Shown one piece after another: positions 12,131 to 20,778 of a stretch of 64,000 bases of DNA. The position numbers were made by a program, and so were the translations under genes. How positions within the stretch are numbered: position 1 is the first letter of the stretch; every line of letters starts with the position of its first letter. The notes beneath the pieces were generated by a model. That model saw only the letters and a list, made by a program, of their open reading frames with translations, ran no database searches and was not told where the DNA came from. This DNA comes from Dechloromonas sp. (GTDB lineage Bacteria; Pseudomonadota; Gammaproteobacteria; Burkholderiales; Rhodocyclaceae): the NCBI GenBank assembly GCA_028687035.1, contig JAQUAX010000002.1, positions 244,693-308,692 on the forward strand, written 5' to 3'.

Positions 12131-12993
12131 AGCAAGACATAGCCCGGGTTTTTCTAGACTGGATGCCGGCTGATAGGCAGTTCATGTATTACCCAAATCC
12201 CGGTAATGCGGGGGATGCACTGATTGCTGCAGCGACATGGCAGTTTTTCGACCGCCTGGGCTTGCAACCGCTGGTTGCCACTCCTTCTGCGTTCAGAAAG
12301 GGGGGGCGTGTTGTGCTCGGTGGCGGGGGAAACTTGGTCCCTTACTACAGCAACATCAGCTTGGCCCTTGAGCGTTGTTTGACTGTCGGGGTTGAGAGAT
12401 GCCTGTTGTTGCCTCATTCGGTTCGGGGACATGAGATGCTGTTGTCCCGCCTTGACGAACGCTTCACCATCTGTTGCAGAGAACTTCCGAGTTATGAGCA
12501 TGTGAAACGACAGGCGCCCAATGCAAAATGCATTCTGATGGATGACATGGCTTTGGGGATTAATGTCGATATCCTACGACGACGAACCTCCTCCTTGGCT
12601 CATCAGCTTGCACTACTGTTTGACAAGGATTGGAAGAAATGCCGGAACGGATGGCGTCAAGCCTTGGCCCGTTGCCAAGTCGATCAAAATGGGACTTTGA
12701 CCATTTTGCGCTGTGATAAAGAAGCTTTAGTTGCTGAGGGGAGAACACCATCCCTGGATTTGCCGGCTCATTACCAATTAAAAGGCACAGGGCGTGCTGG
12801 GTGTGAGCAGGTTGCAAGTGATCTGTTCCGCTGCCTGAGATTGGCTAAACGTGTTGTGACGGATCGGTTGCATATTGCGTTGCCATCGGTTCTTCTTGGG
12901 CGGCCGGTTGAGATTATCGATAATACCTATGGAAAGCTCTCGGCAGTTTGCTCCATGTCCGTTCCCGGGAAGTTTGTCTTGCTGGTGCGATAG
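12127..12993 (+). CDS. Polysaccharide pyruvyl transferase family protein
   Basis: 288 residues. The N-terminal NPGNAGDALIAAATWQFF and VVLGGGGNLVPYY and the C-terminal RVVTDRLHIALPSVLLGRPVEI match the CsaB/ExoV/EpsO-type fold, which adds ketal-linked pyruvate from phosphoenolpyruvate to sugars in exopolysaccharides. The histidine in TDRLH is the expected catalytic residue. The ATG overlaps the preceding PP-loop gene, so the two products are probably made together. The acceptor sugar cannot be deduced. Confidence 0.85.
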   Translation: MKQDIARVFLDWMPADRQFMYYPNPGNAGDALIAAATWQFFDRLGLQPLVATPSAFRKGGRVVLGGGGNLVPYYSNISLALERCLTVGVERCLLLPHSVRGHEMLLSRLDERFTICCRELPSYEHVKRQAPNAKCILMDDMALGINVDILRRRTSSLAHQLALLFDKDWKKCRNGWRQALARCQVDQNGTLTILRCDKEALVAEGRTPSLDLPAHYQLKGTGRAGCEQVASDLFRCLRLAKRVVTDRLHIALPSVLLGRPVEIIDNTYGKLSAVCSMSVPGKFVLLVR

Positions 12994-13084
12994 GGTTTTG
13001 ATCCGGGTGATGCCATGACCGATTGACGTCCAATCGCCGGAATTTTGGTTTCTCTGGCTGAGGTCAATTGCCTGCAATGAACGG

Positions 13085-14041
13085 ATGTTTTTCAAAAAAG
13101 GATTTGTTTTGGAAAAAATATTGGTGACTGGTGGTGCCGGCTTTCTTGGCTCGCATTTGTGTGAACGCCTTGTTAAAGAGGGGGCGGATGTACTTTGCGT
13201 TGATAATTATTACACTGGGGCAAAGGAAAATATTGCCCATTTGCTGGGCTTGGCGAATTTTGAGGCACTGCGGCATGATGTGACCTTCCCTTTGTATGTG
13301 GAGGTCAATCAGATTTATAACCTTGCCTGCCCAGCTTCTCCAGTGCATTATCAGTGGGATCCGGTTCAGACAACAAAAACAAGCGTTCATGGCGCAATTA
13401 ACATGCTCGGGTTGGCCAAGCGCGTCAAGGCGAAGATATTGCAGGCTAGCACCAGTGAGGTTTATGGCGATCCGGAGGTGCATCCTCAGACAGAGGATTA
13501 CTGGGGGAAAGTTAACCCCGTGGGAATACGCAGTTGCTACGATGAAGGGAAACGTTGTGCAGAGACACTGTTTTTCGATTACTGGCGACAGCATCAGCTG
13601 AAAATAAAGGTTGTACGAATTTTCAACACTTATGGTCCTCGTATGCAACCGAATGACGGTCGGGTTGTCAGCAATTTTATTGTTCGAGCACTGCGAGGAG
13701 AGGATATTACGATCTATGGCGACGGGATGCAGACCCGAAGCTTTTGCTACGTCGATGATCTCATCGAAGTTATGATTAAAATGATGGCCACGTCGGATGA
13801 TTTCACCGGGCCAATGAATATCGGGAATCCATCGGAGTTCACGATGCTCGAACTGGCGGAAAAAATACTCCGCCTTACTGGGTCATCCAGTCGACTGTCC
13901 TTTCTACCGCTGCCTGCAGATGATCCAAGACAGCGTCAGCCAGATATTTCTCTAGCCAAAAAACAAATTGGTTGGGAGCCGAAGGTGAGTCTGGATGATG
14001 GTCTGAAACAGACGATTTCTTATTTTAGATCCCTCTTGTAA
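13085..14041 (+). CDS. UDP-glucuronate decarboxylase (UDP-xylose synthase), SDR family
   Basis: 318 residues of the extended short-chain dehydrogenase family. NAD-binding [28 protein letters not shown], the active-site serine region [10 protein letters not shown], and Y152-x3-K156 in [11 protein letters not shown] are all present. The sequence ACPASP together with [10 protein letters not shown] is characteristic of UXS, which converts UDP-glucuronate to UDP-xylose. This predicts xylose or a derived pentose in the glycan. No UDP-glucose 6-dehydrogenase is in the window, so UDP-glucuronate must come from elsewhere. A TTG at 13109 is a second possible start. Confidence 0.88.
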   Translation: MFFKKGFVLEKILVTGGAGFLGSHLCERLVKEGADVLCVDNYYTGAKENIAHLLGLANFEALRHDVTFPLYVEVNQIYNLACPASPVHYQWDPVQTTKTSVHGAINMLGLAKRVKAKILQASTSEVYGDPEVHPQTEDYWGKVNPVGIRSCYDEGKRCAETLFFDYWRQHQLKIKVVRIFNTYGPRMQPNDGRVVSNFIVRALRGEDITIYGDGMQTRSFCYVDDLIEVMIKMMATSDDFTGPMNIGNPSEFTMLELAEKILRLTGSSSRLSFLPLPADDPRQRQPDISLAKKQIGWEPKVSLDDGLKQTISYFRSLL

Positions 14042-14153
14042 TGGCTGCTCTTTTCTTTGAGTGACCTTCCGGCTTTTCTTCGATCCTCGATGTTTTTTGG
14101 GCATTGAGTTTTAATGTTTTCGTCATTTCCTTGTTTCATCTTGCGTAAAGGCT

Positions 14154-15143
14154 ATGTCGGTTGCTGCTTTCCCCGTTGTTTCGGATCGTTGTTTGCATAT
14201 CGCTTTCGGGGTGAATGCGGATTTTGTTTTTCCAATGGGGGTTGCCATAGTCTCCATTCTTCAAAACAACCCGGGTTTGCCTGTCAGATTTCACGTCTTT
14301 GCGACTTCGGTTTCGGAAAGAGACAAGGCTCGGCTCCAGGAGTTGCATGAGCGATTCGGTGTGGATATCGATCTCCATTTGCTTGACGAGGATTTTTGGG
14401 GGCGATTTGTTGATTTCAAGTTTGTCGGGCACTTTAATCCAGCCTGTTTTATCCGGGTTATGATTCCGGGTTATTTGGCAAATATTGCTGATAGGGTTCT
14501 TTATCTTGACTCGGATATTATTTGTCAAGGAAGGCTTGATGGGCTTGTTGGTCTGAATTTGAATGGGGCGATTGCAGCCTGCGTTCGTGACTTCCCTGAG
14601 GCTGAAGAACGGCAGTGTAAAAAATTTTCGCTGAAGTCTGGCGAGTATTTTAACTCAGGGATGATGCTGATTGATACAGTTCGCTGGAATGATGAAGGCA
14701 TTACGGAACGAGTCTTTGAGATGGTTCAGAGTGGGCGATCTTTTGAATTTGCCGACCAGGATATTCTTAATATTTTGTTGGAAAATCGAGTTTTATTTTT
14801 TGAGAAAAAATGGAATTTGTTGAAAAATTCCCATGATATTTTTCGGGCTGGTCTTGCTGGCTTTTCGATTCCGGATGACGCAATATTCGTGCATTTTGTT
14901 GGGAAAATGAAGCCATGGCATCGGGTGTGTTTGCCAGAGTCGCAAGGAATATTTTCATCTTATAAAAAAGTCTCTCCATGGGTCGATGTTCCGTTGTTGT
15001 GGCCAATTGATTCTGGATATGTTCGTAAATTTTCGGCGTATTTGTATCGGAAGGGGTTCTATCGAAAAGCTGTGGAGCTTCGGGGGGTATATTTTATGAT
15101 GGTGCTAGGAAAACTCTGGCAAGCTGTTCGTGGAAATTTATGA
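14154..15143 (+). CDS. Glycosyltransferase family 8 protein
   Basis: 329 residues with the GT8 fold. IAFGVNADFVFPMGVAIVSI opens the nucleotide-binding domain, the metal-binding DxD is at D119-S-D121 in YLDSDI, and EYFNSGMMLIDT and FADQDILNI are the usual family segments. The C-terminal HFVGKMKPWH completes the set. GT8 enzymes are retaining and often transfer glucose or galactose in LPS core or capsule synthesis. The codons are strongly AT-rich compared with flanking housekeeping genes. A 112-base AT-rich gap separates it from the UXS gene. Confidence 0.88.
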   Translation: MSVAAFPVVSDRCLHIAFGVNADFVFPMGVAIVSILQNNPGLPVRFHVFATSVSERDKARLQELHERFGVDIDLHLLDEDFWGRFVDFKFVGHFNPACFIRVMIPGYLANIADRVLYLDSDIICQGRLDGLVGLNLNGAIAACVRDFPEAEERQCKKFSLKSGEYFNSGMMLIDTVRWNDEGITERVFEMVQSGRSFEFADQDILNILLENRVLFFEKKWNLLKNSHDIFRAGLAGFSIPDDAIFVHFVGKMKPWHRVCLPESQGIFSSYKKVSPWVDVPLLWPIDSGYVRKFSAYLYRKGFYRKAVELRGVYFMMVLGKLWQAVRGNL

Positions 15144-15183
15144 GTCTTGGTGTTTTTCGGCATTTCAGAAGAGTATTTTCCGG

Positions 15184-16053
15184 ATGAAAAAAATCGCTTT
15201 TGTTACCGCCTGCAAAGGGCGACTGCATCATCTCAGGGTAACCTTGCCGCTGATGGTCGGAGCCGGTATTGAGGAGATTGTCGTCGTCGACTATGCCTGT
15301 CCGGATGGCACTGGGGATTGGGTAATTCAGAATTACCCTTCGGTGAAACTGATACGTGTAGACGATGATCCTGGTTTTTGTCTTTCTCGTGCTCGTAATA
15401 TTGGAGCCAAGGCCGTAGAGGCGAATTGGATCTGTTTTATTGATGCGGACATACGAATCAATCCCGATTGGCGTGACTGGCTGGTGGAAAACCTTTCCCC
15501 GGGCTATTTTTATCGGGCAGCGAAGATCTCGGGCTTCAGGGACGTCGAGACCTGGGGCACATTTCTTTGTCAAAAATCGGCATTTGATCTGGTCGGTGGC
15601 TACGATGAAGCATTCCGGGGATGGGGGGGGGAAGATGATGATTTGTACTCTCGTCTCTTGGTGATTGCTCAACAGGCGGAGAGTGCGTATCCGAGTTGTT
15701 TTGTCAGTCCAATTTCCCATGACAATATCGAACGGACAAAATTTCATAAAATAAAGAGCAAGGAATTGCAGCTCGAGGTCAATCGACATTACCAGCGAGC
15801 AAAGGGCTTTTTTTTCAATTTGTTGGGCGTTCAATTGCCGCTGGCAATTCGTCAGTCATTGATGATGCAGATTGAGACCGAATTTCAGAATGCGGCGCGA
15901 GAGTCTCCTTCCACTCCAGCGCCGAGGTTGCGACCAAGAATGTCTATTTCGCTTCAAGATTTGCCCGGAAAGGGAAGTGTCGTACTTGAAATGGGTTACC
16001 GCAGGCGCTATCTCATCTGTGGCCCACGGGAGTTCTGGATTCGTTGTCGCTAA
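15184..16053 (+). CDS. Glycosyltransferase family 2 protein with galactosyltransferase-type C-terminal domain
   Basis: About 289 residues. The GT2 fold is shown by IAFVTACKGRLHHLR, VVDYACPDGT, CLSRARNIGA and the DxD FIDADIR. The stretch GGYDEAFRGWGGEDDDLYSRL is the GT7 C-terminal signature that completes the active site in chondroitin-synthase-like enzymes. The ATG at 15184 is preceded by AAGAG. A GTG at 15130 would overlap the GT8 stop but adds an unconserved-looking extension. Confidence 0.85.
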   Translation: MKKIAFVTACKGRLHHLRVTLPLMVGAGIEEIVVVDYACPDGTGDWVIQNYPSVKLIRVDDDPGFCLSRARNIGAKAVEANWICFIDADIRINPDWRDWLVENLSPGYFYRAAKISGFRDVETWGTFLCQKSAFDLVGGYDEAFRGWGGEDDDLYSRLLVIAQQAESAYPSCFVSPISHDNIERTKFHKIKSKELQLEVNRHYQRAKGFFFNLLGVQLPLAIRQSLMMQIETEFQNAARESPSTPAPRLRPRMSISLQDLPGKGSVVLEMGYRRRYLICGPREFWIRCR

Positions 16054-16058
16054 TCGGC

Positions 16059-16859
16059 ATGACTGATTTTATGATTTGCCCAGTATGCCAAAATTGTAAT
16101 TTGTCTGAATCATCAGATACGCAGTATTACTTGTGCCCAAGCTGTGGCTGCGAGAGTGCTCGTGACATGACAGCACGTCCTGCTCAAGACTATTCGGATG
16201 TTGAATGGTACGGTTTTCGTTGGGAATTCGGAGTCGTGGCAGAGCATATTCGAGGTTGTTCTGGCACGATTCTCGAAATCGGCTGTGGAGAGGGGTACTT
16301 TGCGCGCTGCCTTCCATCGACTGCCAATTATTTTGGCGTCGACTTCAATGTCAAAGCAATTTCAGCCGCATTGGAGCATTTCAGTACAAGAGCAGGTGGT
16401 TTTTATTTTTCGACGGATATGCCAAATATCTCGGAAGAGGTGCAGGCGTTGTGCATGTTTCATGTTGTAGAGCACATTCCTCGACTCAGAGAAAAACTCG
16501 ACGACTTGATTTGCACGTACCGGCCGAGATTGATTGCGATTTCAGTTCCCAACCCAAATAGGCTCACAGTAATGCAGGGGGTTCGCGAAGCCTGGGATTA
16601 CCCACCTCATCATTTGTATCGATTCACCCATCATGGGGTGAAGAAACTTTTTGCATCGTTGGGTTATATGCTCGCTCACGTTGAGTCGGAGCCGTTGGGT
16701 AAAGATGAATTGCGCGAGGTTTTAATCAATCGCTTTCGATGGAAGAGGAAATGGGCCAAGCGACTTTCCTCGCTAGAGGAGATATTTCCCACGTGCTTGT
16801 TGCCACGTTCCGGGCAGGCATCCTTGTTCATCTTTCGGCGGGTATGGGAGTCTTCGTGA
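16059..16859 (+). CDS. Class I SAM-dependent methyltransferase with N-terminal zinc ribbon
   Basis: About 266 residues. CPVCQNCN and CPSCGC near the N-terminus form a zinc ribbon, followed by the SAM motif ILEIGCGEGYFARCL and the post-motif MFHVVEHIPRL. This layout matches Methyltransf_23 proteins found in O-antigen and capsule loci, where they modify sugars. The ATG at 16059 is five bases after the preceding stop. The C-terminus (about 190-266) includes HHGVKKLFASLGY, typical of this group. The acceptor is unknown. Confidence 0.82.
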   Translation: MTDFMICPVCQNCNLSESSDTQYYLCPSCGCESARDMTARPAQDYSDVEWYGFRWEFGVVAEHIRGCSGTILEIGCGEGYFARCLPSTANYFGVDFNVKAISAALEHFSTRAGGFYFSTDMPNISEEVQALCMFHVVEHIPRLREKLDDLICTYRPRLIAISVPNPNRLTVMQGVREAWDYPPHHLYRFTHHGVKKLFASLGYMLAHVESEPLGKDELREVLINRFRWKRKWAKRLSSLEEIFPTCLLPRSGQASLFIFRRVWESS

Positions 16860-16909
16860 TATTTTCTGGGGCGTAGATTAATAAAATTTATTTTTACCTC
16901 CGCGGAGAA

Positions 16910-17041
16910 ATGTGTTTTCTGTTTCGGCGCGATGACGTGTGGTCCCGTTCTTTTCTGGACAAAGTGCAAATTATTTATCCCAGTGGCGAGGGCGCAAGTG
17001 CTAATGATTTTCGTAATATTGGGAGGGGTTTTAGGTGCTGA
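16910..17041 (+). CDS. Possible 43-residue small ORF upstream of the DUF5672 gene
   Basis: The 175-base gap between the methyltransferase and the DUF5672 gene contains an ATG-initiated frame preceded closely by GGAG. Its stop at 17039-17041 overlaps the GTG start at 17035. Part of it reads VQIIYPSGEGASANDF. It matches no family I recognise. It could be a coupled leader peptide, the remnant of a lost gene, or chance. No other evidence supports expression. Confidence 0.22.
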   Translation: MCFLFRRDDVWSRSFLDKVQIIYPSGEGASANDFRNIGRGFRC

Positions 17042-17895
17042 ATTTGCCGATGGTGACAATTTGTGCTGTGGACACCCGGACTCCCGATCTAGCACTATCT
17101 GCTATTCGAAACTCGATGAAGGGGATCCGCTTTGGTGATGCGATTCTTGTTTCCACAAAAGACGCTGCCGCTATTCTTGCAGAAGATGTGAGATTGATCT
17201 CGATTGACCCCATTTCTTCGATCCATGGATATTCCGAATTCATTCTGAAGAAACTGGCGGGTTATGTTTCAACAGATTATGTCATGATAGTTCAGTGGGA
17301 TGGCTATGTTTTACATCCGGAGTTGTGGGATTCCGATTTTCTGAACTATGACTATATCGGTGCTGGTTGGGTTAAGTATAAGGACGATATGCTGGTCGGG
17401 AATGGTGGTTTTTCATTGCGCTCGAAAAGACTATTGCTGGCATGCTTGTCTGATCAGGTAAAACTTTCAGGTGCGGAGGATTTTGTAATTTGCCGCGATA
17501 GTCGAAGGTTTTTGGAAAATGAATTCGATATTCGGTTCGCTCCAATCTCGGTTGCGGATCGATTTTCTGTCGAGCATAGAAGTATTGATTGCAAAAACTC
17601 TTTCGGGTTTCATGGCTTTTTCCGATTTCCTGATGTATTTGATGAGGTTTTTTTGCTGGACTTCGTTCAGCGCTTGCCCCCGCCAATGCTGCAGGGCGCC
17701 GATGCTAGAAAATTCTGTAAAAAAGTTTTGGCTTCGTCCTTTGGCGCAAAATTGGAAATTGTCCAGTATATTTATTCGTCGCTTCCTCCTGGGGTTCGGC
17801 GAATTTCCGGGTGGCGATCTATCGCCAGGCGATTGGTTTATGGGAGGTTGAAAAGTCGAATGTTGAAACTCCTTAAGGTGCAGAGCGGGTTGTGA
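17035..17895 (+). CDS. DUF5672 family putative glycosyltransferase
   Basis: 286 residues. The central YVMIVQWDGYVLHPELW, the following YDYIGAGW, GNGGFSLRS and EDFVICR match the DUF5672 domain, which is glycosyltransferase-like and common in variable polysaccharide clusters. The QWDG segment probably occupies the metal or donor site in place of a DxD. The GTG at 17035 is chosen because GGGAGG lies eight bases upstream; an ATG at 17050 is a fallback. Donor and acceptor are unknown. Confidence 0.8.
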   Translation: MLNLPMVTICAVDTRTPDLALSAIRNSMKGIRFGDAILVSTKDAAAILAEDVRLISIDPISSIHGYSEFILKKLAGYVSTDYVMIVQWDGYVLHPELWDSDFLNYDYIGAGWVKYKDDMLVGNGGFSLRSKRLLLACLSDQVKLSGAEDFVICRDSRRFLENEFDIRFAPISVADRFSVEHRSIDCKNSFGFHGFFRFPDVFDEVFLLDFVQRLPPPMLQGADARKFCKKVLASSFGAKLEIVQYIYSSLPPGVRRISGWRSIARRLVYGRLKSRMLKLLKVQSGL

Positions 17896-17931
17896 TTTTT
17901 GCTATCGGATTTTTGCATTATTGGGAGGGCT

Positions 17932-18903
17932 ATGAGAATAGTTTGTGTTCAGTCACCGCAGTATGATTACCTCACGGCTACGATCGTAGAGGGCCTCCTC
18001 GAGTTGGGGCATGACCTGATCGGGGTGGAGAGTAGCAATTATTTAAGCGCATCGTCGGGCCGGAAAATTCGGTCTTTGGCTGATGGTGCTGATTTGATCG
18101 TCGCTTTTTCGAATAAAGGCGTTAGGTACGACCTGCTTCATGGGGTCGAAAATCCGAACAAAGTATTTGTTGATGGGAGCGATTTTCAAAGTTTCAGCGT
18201 TGATTCGACGAACCTGTATAAAGCGGTGTTCAAGAGAGAATACAATAAGCACTGCCGCCAGTTGCCGGATGGGATTTTCCCTTTGCCCTTCGCAGCCGAG
18301 CGTCGTTATTTTGATGTCCGCGCTGCGGAGCGAGATATATTTCTCTTGTTCGCCTCTACCCTTGCTACTAATGTTTGGAGATTTTCTATAAATCAGCGTC
18401 TGCAGAATCTTTGCCGGAATGATATTTTTGCAGGAAATACCGGGGAGCGTGCTTACAGGAAAAGGATTGGGCTGCCGATTGATACCCCTGTTTATCGGAG
18501 CATGCTTTCTAGAGCAAGGGTTGGTGTTAATGTTGCCGGCGCAGGTTATGACTGTGGGCGTTACTGGGAAATTCTTGCTTCTGGCTCAATGCTGTTCACC
18601 CAGGAGCTTGATATTTCTATTCCCTATCCATTTGTTGATGGGGAACACTGTGTTGTTTTTCGCTCGCTGGGAGAATTTGAGGAAAAGCTCGATATGATTC
18701 TATCGGGGGCGGTAGATATTGAATCTGTTGCAAGAAATGGATACGAACATTTGATTGAGTATCATACCACCGCTCATCGGGCACAATACTTTCTTGATTG
18801 CATAGAAAAAATTCCGGATTCCTTTCCGGGTTGTGTCGAGTTTTATGCTGGGAAGCCTAAGCGGTTTGCTTGGGCCAATCTGCCCGGTTGGCGACTGAGG
18901 TGA
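17932..18903 (+). CDS. CgeB-like glycosyltransferase (Glyco_trans_1_2 type)
   Basis: 323 residues. A Rossmann-like N-terminus (MRIVCVQSP) is followed by a C-terminal half with YRSMLSRARVGVNVAGAGYDCGRYWEILASGSMLFTQ broken by the usual loops, and FVDGEHCVVF. Glyco_trans_1_2 / CgeB-like proteins share this GT-B C-terminal layout. Start ATG at 17932 is preceded by GGGAGGG. The role is inferred from the neighbourhood. Confidence 0.7.
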   Translation: MRIVCVQSPQYDYLTATIVEGLLELGHDLIGVESSNYLSASSGRKIRSLADGADLIVAFSNKGVRYDLLHGVENPNKVFVDGSDFQSFSVDSTNLYKAVFKREYNKHCRQLPDGIFPLPFAAERRYFDVRAAERDIFLLFASTLATNVWRFSINQRLQNLCRNDIFAGNTGERAYRKRIGLPIDTPVYRSMLSRARVGVNVAGAGYDCGRYWEILASGSMLFTQELDISIPYPFVDGEHCVVFRSLGEFEEKLDMILSGAVDIESVARNGYEHLIEYHTTAHRAQYFLDCIEKIPDSFPGCVEFYAGKPKRFAWANLPGWRLR

Positions 18904-18961
18904 CGCTAGGCCGTAAATTCGGGGATGGGTTTTCCCGCGGGTTAAAAAGTTGAGCAGTTTG

Positions 18962-19705
18962 CTAAAGAAGCATTAAGTTGCTTCTCTCTTCCATATATTT
19001 CTTAACAAGAAGCAGTTCTCCTGACCAAGGGTGCCCTTTCCAGCCCTCGAACGTGAACCCGAGGATTATCTTGTCGTAGCCTGAAAATCTCCCCTCCGAG
19101 AGAACGTGAGAGATTGCGAGAATCCCGGTGCTGGGTTCGCGAAAGTCGACCGGGGAGAGGCTCTTCAGGTTGTCCAGGACCTCCTTGTTCAGTTCTTCCG
19201 AAAAGCGAACAATTTTCTTTTCTCCAAGGCCGTTGCTGGAAATCAGTTCATTGCTGAGATCACGGAACTTGTCCTTGTCAAAGTGCCGGTCGCCGGTCAG
19301 CTCTTTGTAGGCGATGCGGTGGGTGAGCAGGATATCCGCTACTCGAGGTATCCATATTTCATCAACGCTTGAGATGAATGGCAGCTTCTGGATCGTTTTT
19401 CTTGTGATCCATTGCTCGGCGGGTTTGCCGAAATTGTTGAGGCACAGAATGTCCGCCTTGGTTCCGGTCCCTTTTGCGTAGTTTCCGCATTCGTTGAACC
19501 GGACCACCAAGGCTGAAGCATCGACGTACTGTGTCATGTCGAATTTCATCGGAGCATTGCCTAGGATGACCATCCTGTTCTGGGGAGGTGGGCTGTCTTG
19601 CTGCCCGGGGAAGATGGCCAACGGCGGGGTTTCTTTTTTGAATAATCGACGCAGGATATTGATGGGCATGATGCGTGGTGGTGGACTTTCGTTGGATCTG
19701 GTCAA
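18962..19705 (-). CDS. Sialyltransferase-like (GT29-type) putative glycosyltransferase
   Basis: 247 residues. The segment RMVILGNAPMKFD followed by VVRFNECGNYAKGTGTKAD resembles the CMP-binding sialylmotif region of GT29-like bacterial proteins. The later PSTGILAISHVL and GFTFEGWKGHPW fit the same family. Assignment is from motif memory and is tentative; no CMP-sialic-acid or Kdo synthesis gene is in the window. It overlaps the upstream GT2 gene by ATGA, so they form a minus-strand pair. It faces the CgeB-like gene tail to tail across 58 bases. Confidence 0.5.
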   Translation of the reverse strand: MTRSNESPPPRIMPINILRRLFKKETPPLAIFPGQQDSPPPQNRMVILGNAPMKFDMTQYVDASALVVRFNECGNYAKGTGTKADILCLNNFGKPAEQWITRKTIQKLPFISSVDEIWIPRVADILLTHRIAYKELTGDRHFDKDKFRDLSNELISSNGLGEKKIVRFSEELNKEVLDNLKSLSPVDFREPSTGILAISHVLSEGRFSGYDKIILGFTFEGWKGHPWSGELLLVKKYMEERSNLMLL

Positions 19706-20685
19706 ATCTTGGTTTTATTTTGCAGAGTATAGAATTTCAGCTTCAGGCGCTCGAGTAGCGTGAGGTAGTGACGCATGTTCGACAGCAGTTTGTTGCGGTT
19801 GACGGTCGATATATTGGGGGAAATCCTCAGAAAACGTATGGCGTGCCTGTTGATTGCCCGGAGGTCGTCTGCTTTAGGTTTCATCTGGTAAAGCAACGCT
19901 AGTTTCTCGGCAATGTCGTTGGGGGCAGCTTCGTCGATCAGGCACTCCACCTCGGTATTTCCGCTCTTCCGGAGGAAGTGGTCCACAGCTGCACCGACGC
20001 TGTATAGGGTCAGCCGGCGAGTATTGGATGGGGCGGTAATCTGGCTGCCATGGCGCCGGTAAAGAGTCAGTCCTTGGGAAAGATTGTCGATTCCGCCGAT
20101 TTCCGAGATGCGCAGCCACAGATCGTAGTCTTCCGAATTCCTGAATTTTTCCCGATAGCCGCCGATCTGGTGCAGGATTTCAGTTCGCAGCATCGAGGAC
20201 GGGTGGATGATGCAGTTGCGCAACCTGAGCGTCTCCCTGATTTTTGCTGGACCGGCGGGTTGGCGCCGGTACCGTAGCGGTTTGTTGTTTTCGTCGATCA
20301 GTTGAACATCGGTTCCGATTGCGAGAAGTTCGGGGTGTTTCTGGAGGTGGGCGCGCTGGATTTCCAGTCGTTCCGGAAGTGCGATGTCATCGGCATCGAG
20401 GCGGGCAACCAGAGGAGCGCAGACTTCCCTTAGCCCGACGTTGGCGGCAGCGGCGATTCCCTTGTGAGGGCCTGGAATAAGTAAAATTCGCGAATCCTGA
20501 TTAGCATAATCCCGGACAATTTGCGCGGTACGATCAGTCGACTTGTCATCGACAATGAGCAATCGCCAGTTCGAGAAAGTCTGGCTGATGACGCTGTCGA
20601 TGGTTTGCGAAATGAACGATTCCCCGTTGTAAACGGTGATGAGAACGTCGATTTCCGGGGGGCAGGAGGGAGTTGGGCGATTCAT
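19702..20685 (-). CDS. Glycosyltransferase family 2
   Basis: 327 residues. The N-terminal DVLITVYNGESFISQTIDSV, LLIVDDKSTDRT, ARLDADDIALPERL and SEDYDLWLRI segments define a GT-A, GT2 inverting transferase with the DxD in LDADD. It is the first gene of a two-gene minus-strand unit and is transcribed away from the plus-strand gene starting near 20.78 kb, so the space around 20690-20780 probably holds divergent promoters. The acceptor sugar is unknown. Confidence 0.88.
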   Translation of the reverse strand: MNRPTPSCPPEIDVLITVYNGESFISQTIDSVISQTFSNWRLLIVDDKSTDRTAQIVRDYANQDSRILLIPGPHKGIAAAANVGLREVCAPLVARLDADDIALPERLEIQRAHLQKHPELLAIGTDVQLIDENNKPLRYRRQPAGPAKIRETLRLRNCIIHPSSMLRTEILHQIGGYREKFRNSEDYDLWLRISEIGGIDNLSQGLTLYRRHGSQITAPSNTRRLTLYSVGAAVDHFLRKSGNTEVECLIDEAAPNDIAEKLALLYQMKPKADDLRAINRHAIRFLRISPNISTVNRNKLLSNMRHYLTLLERLKLKFYTLQNKTKI

Positions 20686-20778
20686 GCCTTATTCTTTCAT
20701 GCGTCCATCCGGGCGCACAATGTTTTCGTCAGGCGCTTCCTTGCCGCCCTCCGGGGCACGCGAGCATCCGGAGTTGCT

